From positions 165,334-229,333 of the forward strand of contig VWZL01002028.1 of assembly GCA_013396915.1 (NCBI GenBank): a stretch of DNA of 64,000 bases, read 5' to 3'. The notes under the pieces were generated by a model. It searched no databases, was not told the DNA's origin, and saw only the letters and a program-made list of their open reading frames with translations. This document shows, one piece after another, positions 11,407-22,130 of this stretch. The first letter of the stretch is position 1, and each line of letters begins with the position of its first letter. The position numbers and the translations under genes were made by a program. The DNA comes from Stercorarius parasiticus. Lineage: Eukaryota > Chordata > Aves > Charadriiformes > Stercorariidae.

Positions 11407-14267
11407 ATTATGAACATCCTTTTATTTTTCTGACAATATAATATGTGCAGATTTTCCAGTGCTTTTCTGAGGCTCAGATGCATTATATGACACAGCCCCA
11501 AAGACTTTTAATAAAGCATACATCTGGATAACCAGATGAAGCTCTGTGCAATCACTGTTTGGAAGTGTGTAGGTTTTGGGAAAAGCTTTTACATATCTAA
11601 GCTGGTTTTGAGATGAATTGTTGTGATAACAATGGATGCTGTGATTTCAAAATCCTGTTGGTTTTATTGAAAACTGGTGTCAGTGGGGACTTACAAAAAT
11701 CCCACCGGTGATCATTTAGCGTAATGAAAACAACTTGTGCTGATGGTGGGAAATATCTCAAGCTGACTGATGTAGATGTCTTTAATGTTAATTGGGAGGA
11801 GGCAGGAGGTCCTGTGTTTGGTTCCCTAATTTGCGTTCATGGATGTTCTGTAGGATTCTTGCAGCAAAACTTCCACCCGCATCTTTGAAAACTTGAGTGC
11901 AGTGTTCATGTGTCATTCATTGCTCGCTTCTGATGCAAGGCATGTCTGGGGCTCTGCTATACTTGTCTCAGGCTTGGTGACACAATTCAGGGAGAAAAAC
12001 CTGCTGAGCCTGTCAGGCTGGCCGAGATTTTGGGCCGTACTGGCCTAACATGCTCCGCTATTTGAAAAATGTAATTGGAGGTTTTAGCTGCGTTCCCGAA
12101 GCCTCTCTGAAGAGAAAAACAGTTCTAAACATTGTTCTTTCCTTTGGCTGCTGCACTTACTTTGTCTATAGGACATATCATGTAAAAATCAATAAGTCAA
12201 CAACTCCCATAGCTTGAGCAAACACTTTTGTTGCAACTGCTCTGAAGCAGAGGGTAGATGTAGAATGCTAAAAAAACTTGCTGGGGATGGAGCTTCAGAG
12301 GTTTTAGCATTTTTTTAAAGTTAAAGATTTTTTTTTTTCTTTTTTTGAAAGACTGTGTGAATCTTTAGACCAGTTCCCTTGTCACTGGTACAGAAAGAAG
12401 AAAAAACATGTATTATAGTGTCTCGGATTCCATGTTACTGAGTGGGATTTTCAGATACTTGAAATCCGACTGTAGCTGTCTGTGGCAATGTAAACGAAGA
12501 GTAACTTGGAATCAGTGACTATGTTAGGGCAATTTATGTAGTCCCCAGCTTTGGCTTTGTGGAAATATAAGTACCTACCCTTGTTAGTGATGCTGCTGCT
12601 TAATATTAATTTTGAGTATGCAAAAATGGGACGATGAACTCGTATTTGACTGCATGTGTTGTGACCAAACTCACTACTAGATTAAATTGTCTTGGGTTCA
12701 TCATTAATGCTAATTGCAGCAAACTCTAATAGTCCTTCTTGTTCTAATTCGTATGACTACTGAAACCTAAGGGTCAAGGATTTGGAGAATGTTAAAACAT
12801 TCCCTTACCACAGCAACTTGCAATGAAATTAAACCTGTTTCTCCACAGAAATAAATGACTTGGGATTTAATAGTTGCAGTTTTCTGCTACTCTTATTTTT
12901 TTCTTTCTCCATGAAATGTTACCATTAATTATAAACTTATTTATTATAAATTACGCATTACAGTGTAATGAAGAGAAATGTCCCTTAGTATACGTGGTCA
13001 GGGTTATTATCAATAATACGTGCCTCACGCAAACCATGCAGCACATAAATGTGGAAGAAAAACCACAAAGCACAGAGACGGTTTTGGGGAAAAAGGGGGA
13101 TGACTATCCAACTCCTTGTCTGTATGTGAATCACTTCTACTGTTACCGATATCTCATGTTATCTCTACTTAAGAGCCTATAAATATTTCCAGGAGCAGAT
13201 CTACTTGAGAAACAAATGTTAGGCTCAGTGCCAAATGGATCTTAGAGTGGTTCCCCAAAATAGAACAAGCTTCAGGGTGAAAGGGGAAAAAGGTGAACTT
13301 TACCAGCACTTAAATAGTTAGGTTGCTGTGATCTTGTGGCTGTTGAGGAGGCAAATGGCGAGGGGTTGGGTTGTCTGGGCAGTGGGGGCGTGTGAGGTGG
13401 GTGGAGGCTGTCCCAGATGTCTCTGAGACCTGGGTTAGGCTCTTGCTCCAGGTCACACTCCCATGGAAGTTATGTTTTCATCAATTGACGTAAAGGGAGC
13501 TACAGGAGACTTAGTTATGGTTATCCACTCTGAGTATCTATGACTGCCTCAGGTCAGTTAAGGCTTTAGAGTCCCCAGGATACATTTGGGACCTGTACAG
13601 CAGTACCTTTGGGCTGGGATTTCAATTACCAAGAACCTCGCCCACTAAAAACTAGCCTTTCTTTAGGATAAAAGAAAAAGATCTAGAAGTCTGAGAGCTC
13701 CAGCAATACTGTGTTATTCTTTTGAAGGATATAGTGGTAAGGAATTTATCTTTTTATGACAGTTTCTGTTCCCAGAAAAGCTTTTATTTTTTTGGCAGGG
13801 ATTTGGCAATATAGCAGCGCCTGAAGAATTTAGGCTTTTTTTGCAGTTTTGCAATAACTTGTCACCTTCTTTAGATGGCAAGTGTCCACAGGGTTAAAGG
13901 GTTCAGTAGTTTTGTTAAACATCAGTAATTTAAGAATGACTGTTTTAAAACAAACACTTTTCAAGATCTTCATTAAAGTAAATTAGTCTTTGGTGAATAA
14001 AAACAAAGTCCAAATCTATTTGCTTGGATTAGGGTTAAATCGGTGTTTAGTGCTGAGATTAAGAAGAGAGCTCATTGCTTCAGTTTCCTTCTAAACCTGA
14101 GTTTTCATTGGGATTATGGTAGAGGGAAATTCACTGCTATACAGAATGTCAGTATAGGCTTGATCATCACCCATGTACCATGCAAACCCTCTAGGAGTAA
14201 CCACCAGAGAGTAAAAGACTTAAGAGCTGCATTGCCTTTGGTATTAAGGTTCATTAAAATAAAATAT

Positions 14268-14281
14268 AAAAAAAAAAAAAA
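14268..14281. repeat. Poly-A tract
   Basis: Fourteen A following attaaaataaaatat. It may be a simple AT-rich repeat. Confidence 0.8.
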
Positions 14282-14796
14282 TTAAAATCTCTTGGCTCTC
14301 TTTAAAACTCAAAGTTCTGCAGTGGATATGTTACACTGTCTCTAAATAAATATTTGTTGAGTGACTGACTGTTAACTACTAGACACTGGTATCAGCTTCA
14401 GTATTGCAAAAATCTTCAATCACAGCTTCCCATCTCTCTGGACATCATCTGGCACACGGTGCTTTTGCTCATGTTTACGTTGCTCCTCTTCCTCCTCTGT
14501 GATGATAGCGGTTTCTTGGGGACAGGAGATAATGAGTATTAAAAACATCACTACAAAATTTGGCTCTTAAAATGCACCCAGAGGAATGGTTTCCCTTCCC
14601 ATCTCCTAAATGTTACTGTTGTTTTTGCTGGCTTTGAGTAAAGCACGCCTCTGGTGATCTTGTGTCCATGTATCCTTCTCAGAGCTACTGTCAGGGAGCA
14701 GGAAGAGGCTGCAGACCTCTTCTGCCTGATGCTAGTGCTGACAGCTAGTGTAGGTAATATGGAGGGTTAAAGTAATTAGGTTAAAATAGAATAGGA

Positions 14797-14870
14797 GGTA
14801 ATAATTAATATTACATCTGTATGGCGCCTATCTTCCAGAAACATTGCAAAAGATTTTCTAAAAATTAAGT
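14797..14870 (-). repeat. MIR-type SINE tail relic (antisense)
   Basis: The segment taataattaatattacatc, then tgtatggcgcctatcttcca and gaaacattgcaaaagatttt, looks like the reverse complement of the MIR 3' end (tataagtgc...gatgaaaggcgctatata). Only about 70 bp can be matched by eye, so the call is tentative. Confidence 0.35.
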
Positions 14871-15131
14871 GAAGGCCATAGCGGCTTCACACTTCATTTT
14901 CATTACATTGGACTATTATTGCATTATATACCAAAAAGCATACAGTAACAGACTATATGTCTAGATTAAACTCAGTCCTCTTCAGTCATTTTTTTAAATA
15001 CGCTGGAGTCTTATATATGCCCTAAGTTTTCAAGCTGCTGAGTGGTGGCCCTGCAGTTGTTTGCATTCTAGATGATGAATCAGGGTCCTGCTTAGCAAGT
15101 GTGTTCAGCCTTTACTCTCCGCAGGCCAATT

Positions 15132-15146
15132 AAAAAAAAAAAAAAA
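15132..15146. repeat. Poly-A tract
   Basis: Fifteen consecutive A in otherwise unremarkable DNA. Confidence 0.8.
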
Positions 15147-15788
15147 GTAACTGTGAAGCATACTATTTCTAAATAATAAGCTATTGAAGGTCAAGGGAAA
15201 AACCCAAAACAAAAGCCTCTTCATTTAATAAGCTGCATTACATCTGCTTTCTCCTTGGTTTCATGGTTGAGCTTTCTGAAAATTTCAAAATGATAGTTCC
15301 CAGTATCATGACGGGAGTGTTTCTGTGTATTTATTCATCATTGGTTTTCATTCTAAACTGATTCTATTGCAACACATCGCTATGTTAATTAGACCTTCTT
15401 TGGTTTACCACCTTTCCTTGGGATAGGCCTAAGACATCCTCAGTATGTCATTTTGAAAAAGGCTAAAAGATAAGCTGAGTAATCTTAAGCCTTTTAATAT
15501 TTACAGGTACATTCCCAGCATTTTGGCCATCACGTCTTTTTTTCATGGGAGTGTGATGGCTGAAACATCTGGAATGTGTCTCTTAAGTAGTCAATACCTC
15601 AAAACACTGGAGTTTATCTCTGAGCCTTCTTGCTTGAAGGTGTGCGCTCAGTACTTGGAAGCTCTCAAAGACATCTTAATGTATTCTCTCAAAATTATAT
15701 TTTAAACTGGCTGGTCCAGTATTACCTATAGAGTGTGTGTTGCTTTCTGCCTAGGGAAACGGGGGAAGCACTGTTTTAAGTTGTTCTT

Positions 15789-15808
15789 AATATATATATA
15801 TATATATT
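15789..15808. repeat. (TA)n microsatellite
   Basis: About ten alternating AT units, the longest such run in the window. Confidence 0.85.
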
Positions 15809-16084
15809 GCTCTTATGCAAGAACGGATGTCTTAATGTATATTCTTGGATAAGAATTTTCTCCAGCATGAAGCAATAGGCAAAGGAGTCCTAGAGCCCCT
15901 GCAGATGTGCTAGCTGGGGTCCTGTTTCCTACCCTGGCAAGCAATTGGTGCTGCTGTGGAGAAAGGGCACAGCTATTGATTTTGCAGAAGGCATAGCTGT
16001 ACTAAGACACAGGCACACACCTGTAATTATGAAAGAAGGTGGGAGTGAGTGTAAGCGATCAGTTGCACAAAGAACAGTACTTCA

Positions 16085-16102
16085 TTTTTTTTTTTTTTTT
16101 TT
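16085..16102. repeat. Poly-T tract
   Basis: Eighteen consecutive T. Confidence 0.85.
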
Positions 16103-19100
16103 GCACCACGGTTCAGGCAGTTTTGTTACATCTCCGTCTGAGTAGTCCCGGCTTTCTCCCATGGAGCTTGTGTGTTTTATCTAGCTTATAAATATCACTT
16201 TTTTCTCTGCTAACAAATGAACCCAAAGTTTGTTATTTTTCTGTCTCATTTGCTATCGTGTGTAATAAACGTTCTGTGGCTGTAATTTACTTATTCTGGT
16301 ATGAGTAAGTGAAGAAACCTGTCCCTTTCCTTCAAAGGATCAGCTCTGTTGCAATAACAGGGCTCTCCTTTTTCCCCTTCCCTTTCCCATAATGTCATTA
16401 TTTGTTATTACAAGCAACAACTTCTTGCTGTCGCACTTTCTTGCAGTATTGAGGAGCCAGAAAAAGAAAGAAACCAAACAGGATTATTAATTAATCTGAA
16501 ACATTTCATCCTCTCAACAATCTGTTTTTAATATAGCTGCTTTTAATTTTAATAATAATGTCCCCACTGTAAGGGCTGGAGTGTTCATATTCTTCAGACT
16601 ACTCTGGAATATTAATTGCCGAACAGTGTCGAACTCCTGTATGTTTTACCAATACTGTTCAGTCAATACAGGTGCCAGCAGCATGCATACCTAAAACAGG
16701 GTACTAGAGCTGCTTTCACTTTGCTCATGATAGCTATGCGCATTCAAACTGGTGCAAGCGCTGATTTGGATGGTTGATTACATACATATGCATATCCTGA
16801 GAAAGCACAATGTAGCATAACTGGTCCTAAATCAGTGGTGTGTTTCAGAATAAATGGCAGTAATCAGGAGCTTGCCTGCTGCTTGTTTGGGTGATGGGTG
16901 TTCCTGCCCAGGAACCCCAGAAGGGTGGGCTGAGCACCAGGGGCCCAGTCACCACCCTATGTAGACTTTCTAATTTCTTAGTGTAGTTTAAACTTGAGGG
17001 TGGGTTGTGAAAATTGCTCACACACCACCGTTTTATTTTTGTAAGTCTTTTGTTTGTTTTTTCCTTAGAGCCTAGTCCAAGCACAGTTAACATAAACTGA
17101 TCCCCTGTAGACTTGAAGGACCCTTCAAGAACCCATCTGCTATCCCAGCAGGTGTTAATGACTCTTTTCAAATACCTCATCTGAAGGACGCTTTTAGGAA
17201 ATCGGAAATTTTATGTTCCCGTAGCATCTCTAGAATAATTCACATAAGTGCGATGTGGGTCATCTCCTATAATTTCCAGAACGGAGTGGATGTTGTAATG
17301 CGTGTATTTTCTCTGACCACCAAGAGTAAGGAAGCCCCATTTGCTATGTTGATTCTGCTGGAAACCTTGTGGGGACAGGGGGAACAGAAGCTAACCCCTG
17401 CTAAGGTTAGCCCATGAGGTTTCCTGAGTACCTTTTCCTTTCCACGAGCTTTTCTCTGAGTTACACCTCCTGAACTAAGTGTAAAATGTAGCAAATGCAA
17501 GATAAAATGTAAGGAGTAACATAGGAATACGAAAGAGAAAAGAGCCCTTGCACTGGTGATAGTAATTGAGGACAAACTGCGTTTACTGTCAGTTTGAGGT
17601 TTTTCTTGGCTTTCCTGGCAGTTGTCATCTCCTGCAGATTAAATAGTGGACGTTTGTAGAGTAAATGTATTGACGGTGTGGCTCCTATCGAAGCTTCTGA
17701 GTAGTCTAAGATTAGAGAAAGTCCACCTTGGGGTGGATACTGCTGTTAATAAATATTGACTGACCATAAAGGAGATCAAAGCAGTAATGAGAGGTGCATT
17801 TGAGAATAAAATTATGTGATTCTCTCCACTCCAGCAAGGAGAAAACTTTCTGTGTGCCTGTAGATGCCATGGGGTCTCCTACTGTAGCAGACTGTGTCAA
17901 GTAGAAGAACAGTGCTATTACAGAAATATTTGATCTTTTCCTCCCTGAATAGTCATGGGAAAGAGAGGGAATTAACTAAAGTGAGCTCCAGAAGACAATT
18001 TGTTTTCGTCATGGTCAAGATGGGGAGCTCAGTTGCCAGAAATAATAGTACAGACAACTTCAGAAACGAAGTTGCGAGGGAGCTCTAAGAACTATTCGGT
18101 CTTGCTTCACCTTCCTGATGCAGCAGCAAGATTCTGGTTTTGCTGGGCGTTGATCGGGGTTGAAGCCCACCAGTCTGTCTCCACAGAGGAGGACAGGTGG
18201 TGGTTCTGGAGCGGAGCTTAGATGTGAATTATCCTGTTGTCAAAGCACCTTCAGGCCTGGCTCCTCAAGAGAGTGAGAGATTTAGACTGTTAATCAACTA
18301 CGCTATATCCACGTAGGCAGAGCCAACAAGAGTTAGGCCAGTGGGCTAGACCTGAAGTATTTGAAATCTACTGAGTGGTTTAGATTTAGTCGATTTGAAT
18401 GCTTTTCTTGTCTGATTTTTGGAGGCAAGTTGTTTATCCAAGTAGAGTGCTGTAAAATACAGCAAGGAGCATTGACATCAGCAGAGATCAATGGGGGACG
18501 AAGAGGTCTATTTAATCTAGGAAATGAGTGACTTGGCTCTTTGATCCTATTGCATTCTCTTATTCCCAGAAGGTTACATTTAGTCCTGCATACACAAATT
18601 CTGTTTGACTAAGTTTACTTAAGTTTTAAATATTTGTGGGTTTCTTTTGTTTAGGTTCTCTTGTATAACAAGAAAAAACCCCCGACTGTTACCACATAAT
18701 TAGGCTGTTGCTGTGTAAGCATGTGTAGGTCTTTTCAGACTTGAGAGCAGAATATGCAAATTCAAACCCAAATGCATTTATTTAAACATTCATATTGTAT
18801 AAAAGAAAAAAAAAAACAAACAACAAACTCTGACCCATTGTATACAAACCAGCATATGAAATGGCATAGGGAAATTGCTCAAATTTGAATAACCAAGAAA
18901 TAAAATCTAGTTTGGTTCTTTTTTGCCTGCAGTACTTCCATTTTCCAGAAGTATGGGAAACTTGATGTGGTTTAATGCAAAGGTGCGCATTTGGGTTTGA
19001 CATGTGAAAATGTAAAGTAAGCCTTAGAAAACATGAGGATAAAACTGCAGTATGTGATGAAAGGCGTTCTCAGAAAAATTCTTGTAATCCCTTGTCTAGC

Positions 19101-19615
19101 AAGGGTAGTTGCTTTGGTGTAAAATAAATAAAAATCAAAGCGAGGGTTCTTTTTTTATTATTTACATTGACCTTAACTGCAGCACCCCAGAGCAGGTGCT
19201 AGCATGAGATGAGCTTTGGCTGGGGCAAGAAGTGCCGTACTTGGCTGAGTGTCCACAACCAGGCGTTTTAAAAGAACGCGTGAGTAGAAATACACAGTGT
19301 GACATAGAAAATAGAGTTGAAAACCTGGGGGGAGGAAGGAATTCCCCGCGGGGAGTCAGAAGCGCGGTGTCGTCCGTCCCCCCCGCCCTGCTCCTTTGCA
19401 GATCCCTGTAGCCCCGACGGCCGCTGCGTGACCGGGGCTGAAACCGGCGGGGTTGGGGCAGGGGGATCCTGCACCTGGGGGCTGCCTCCGGTGCGTCGTC
19501 CCGAAGCTACCACTCTTAATTTTTAATATTATTTATGTTTCTTAAGCAAACCTCCGCTGCGTTGGGCGCTCCGAGGGGCGAAGGCGGGGCCGGGTGCCGC
19601 AGGCGCTCCCTGGGG

Positions 19616-20523
19616 NNNNNNNNNNNNNNNNNNNNNNNNNNNNNNNNNNNNNNNNNNNNNNNNNNNNNNNNNNNNNNNNNNNNNNNNNNNNNNNNNNNNN
19701 NNNNNNNNNNNNNNNNNNNNNNNNNNNNNNNNNNNNNNNNNNNNNNNNNNNNNNNNNNNNNNNNNNNNNNNNNNNNNNNNNNNNNNNNNNNNNNNNNNNN
19801 NNNNNNNNNNNNNNNNNNNNNNNNNNNNNNNNNNNNNNNNNNNNNNNNNNNNNNNNNNNNNNNNNNNNNNNNNNNNNNNNNNNNNNNNNNNNNNNNNNNN
19901 NNNNNNNNNNNNNNNNNNNNNNNNNNNNNNNNNNNNNNNNNNNNNNNNNNNNNNNNNNNNNNNNNNNNNNNNNNNNNNNNNNNNNNNNNNNNNNNNNNNN
20001 NNNNNNNNNNNNNNNNNNNNNNNNNNNNNNNNNNNNNNNNNNNNNNNNNNNNNNNNNNNNNNNNNNNNNNNNNNNNNNNNNNNNNNNNNNNNNNNNNNNN
20101 NNNNNNNNNNNNNNNNNNNNNNNNNNNNNNNNNNNNNNNNNNNNNNNNNNNNNNNNNNNNNNNNNNNNNNNNNNNNNNNNNNNNNNNNNNNNNNNNNNNN
20201 NNNNNNNNNNNNNNNNNNNNNNNNNNNNNNNNNNNNNNNNNNNNNNNNNNNNNNNNNNNNNNNNNNNNNNNNNNNNNNNNNNNNNNNNNNNNNNNNNNNN
20301 NNNNNNNNNNNNNNNNNNNNNNNNNNNNNNNNNNNNNNNNNNNNNNNNNNNNNNNNNNNNNNNNNNNNNNNNNNNNNNNNNNNNNNNNNNNNNNNNNNNN
20401 NNNNNNNNNNNNNNNNNNNNNNNNNNNNNNNNNNNNNNNNNNNNNNNNNNNNNNNNNNNNNNNNNNNNNNNNNNNNNNNNNNNNNNNNNNNNNNNNNNNN
20501 NNNNNNNNNNNNNNNNNNNNNNN
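19616..20523. other. Assembly gap (908 N) inside the CpG island
   Basis: There are 908 consecutive undetermined bases, bordered on both sides by very GC-rich sequence. The two long open frames that cross it exist only because N codons cannot stop. The gap probably hides the core promoter and first exon of EPAS1. The stated length may be an estimate by the assembler. Confidence 0.98.
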
Positions 20524-20583
20524 GCCCCGCGCCGGCCGTGCCCGGCGGGGGCTGCGGGAGGGCAGGTGCAGCCGGGGGGCGGC

Positions 20584-20593
20584 GGGGGCGGGC
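20584..20593 (+). promoter_or_regulatory. GC box (SP1/KLF-type)
   Basis: GGGGGCGGGC, a classic GC-box sequence, sits in a G-rich strand segment (20547-20595) with several runs of three to six G separated by short loops. The segment could also form a G-quadruplex. It lies about 60 bases downstream of the gap edge in the presumed promoter island. Confidence 0.45.
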
Positions 20594-21962
20594 GGCTGCG
20601 CCTACCGGCCAGCCCGGCGGTGCGGGTTCGCCGCTCTGGCGGGATCAGTTCAATACACGTCGTGGCAGGGTTTATTCGCTTGCTATCGATTAAAACCTAG
20701 TTATTAGGAAATTATTTTTCAGTTGAGGAGACAGAGGTTTTAAAAGTGGCACCCTTAGCAGAGCACGTTCCGTAATTAAAATGGTCTGGATGTAATTGAC
20801 AGGCTCGGTACAGTCTTACTAGTTGTATAAAACTAATAGAGCCCGAGAAGCTGGCCGTGTTCTGCGGGGACTCGCATCTCCGGCGGTTCGTGGAGTTCCT
20901 CAAGTGTCAGCAAGTTTTTCCTCGAGGGCTGGGAGCTGGAGGAGCGCCTGGACTCCCCGGGCGCTGGTCTCGGCCCGGCACCCACGAGGATGGAAAGCCA
21001 GGCATTTCCATATTCCCGTAATGAACCTTCCAAAGGGAATAAAAGTAACGTGGTAGTTTTTTTCGTGGTCGCATCAAAGTGCGTGTTTTCCGTTTGGTTG
21101 TCGAGATCGAACGTCAAAATAAAACTCACGATCCCCAGCACAGAAGTTACAGGTGGAGATTGAGAGAAGTATCTAGTCGCGGCTCCAAGCCTATAAACAA
21201 TTTCTGTGGATGAGTGAGGGCACTGACGCGGTGAAGGCTAAGCAAGCGAATAAAGGTCCACAAAGTCTCGCAACAGGGTATTTATTCAGTCAGTTTTCTA
21301 TAGCGGGCAGTTACAAGGCTGAGTCTATTATTGGCTCAGGTTGCTGTTCTGGTCTGACTATAGATTGTGTTCATAAACGATGTGATTTACAGACTAAGAA
21401 TTTTATCTTGTTATTTGTCATGTGTACTTTCCAGTTGATGATGTACTAAACTTTAAACACTGTTTTTTGGTTTGTATAATAGCTCCTTTTTTATTGAGTC
21501 ACCCTGTGACGATGTAATAGGGGAAGTATTGTAGTATAAACCATGCCCGAAACTTTTCCAAGTTTCCTCAGTTTATCGAACATTAGTGTATTAAGGTTAA
21601 ACAATTACCTAAAATGTATTTTGTTCTAGATATCAATCTTCCGTGTAGGGTATAAAACATCGGTACACTTTTTGTCCTCTTGTGTTGAACAAGAGAGTAA
21701 AAAATTATAGTACGGTACACTGTAGTTAGAAAACTGTTATAGTAGTTCATAGGAATGAGAAGAATGAAATAGTGTACATATTGGTAATATACTGCGTTTA
21801 TTGTATCACCTCTTTTTAACGAGGCACTCATAATCTCTTCAGTTTTAACCTCTATTTTGAAACAGAGGGATTGAGCACTGTCTAATCTTGCAGGACAGCA
21901 CGCTGAAGTGCTATGTGGAAATACTCTTCAGATAAAACGTAGAAACTTCACAGGACTAAAGT

Positions 21963-22130
21963 TTGAACGCTAATCCCCGCTCTGTCACTGATTTTGTGTA
22001 AATCTTGTGACATTCCAGTGACATTTTTCTGTCTCTCTCAGAACTAGGCTAATTGTTACCTGGCTCATGGGATCGTTGTGTAAATTAATGTTTGTGGAAG
22101 AACTGGGAAAGTATCCGATGAGGGATTAAA
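21963..22130 (+). repeat. MIR-type (CORE) SINE relic
   Basis: The layout follows the MIR consensus in sense. It has a phrase like 'aatccccgctctgtcactga', a 'tgtgtaaatcttgtgacatt' segment, a 'ctgtctctctcagaacta' segment, then 'gggatcgttgtgtaaattaa' followed by atgtttgtgg and a tail resembling 'gatgaaaggcgctat'. Divergence is high, as expected for a very old tRNA-derived SINE in a bird genome. The tRNA-like head is not clear. Confidence 0.55.

Larger units (their letters stand above)
10053..14796. other. Intergenic DNA, no gene recognised
   Basis: Apart from the poly-T insert with flanking direct repeat and a poly-A tract, this is unremarkable AT-rich sequence. Around 12600-12870 it is low in repeats and resembles conserved non-coding DNA, but I cannot test that. 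Confidence 0.55.
14871..19329. other. Proximal upstream DNA of the CpG island
   Basis: No gene is recognised. It holds a (TA)n run and two homopolymers. The block 16240-16690 is repeat-free and rich in TAATTA/AATAAT-like words, about 3 kb upstream of the island, and may be a conserved regulatory element. Confidence 0.5.
19330..21260 (+). promoter_or_regulatory. EPAS1: CpG island, presumed EPAS1 promoter and first-exon region
   Basis: CpG density and GC content rise sharply on both sides of the assembly gap. The left flank (about 19340-19615) has runs such as ccgcggggagtc and gacggccgctgcg. The right flank (20524-20645) is extremely GC-rich with GC boxes. CpG content fades out to about 21260. 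The surrounding 40 kb is AT-rich and CpG-poor. This is the strongest island in the window and lies upstream of exon 2 on the same strand, so it is the natural promoter candidate. The exon 1 coding sequence (short, ending in an Arg split codon) is not seen in either flank. Assignment to EPAS1 and to the + strand is inference from position. Confidence 0.6.

Noticed and set aside
19535..20707. Open frames of 390 and 368 codons
   Set aside because: They run through the 908 undetermined bases, where stops cannot be seen. Real sequence at either end is short and has no domain similarity.
20826..20832. TATAAAA as a possible promoter TATA box
   Set aside because: It lies at the downstream shore of the CpG island in AT-richer DNA. 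A single hexamer-level match is weak and no transcript evidence is available.
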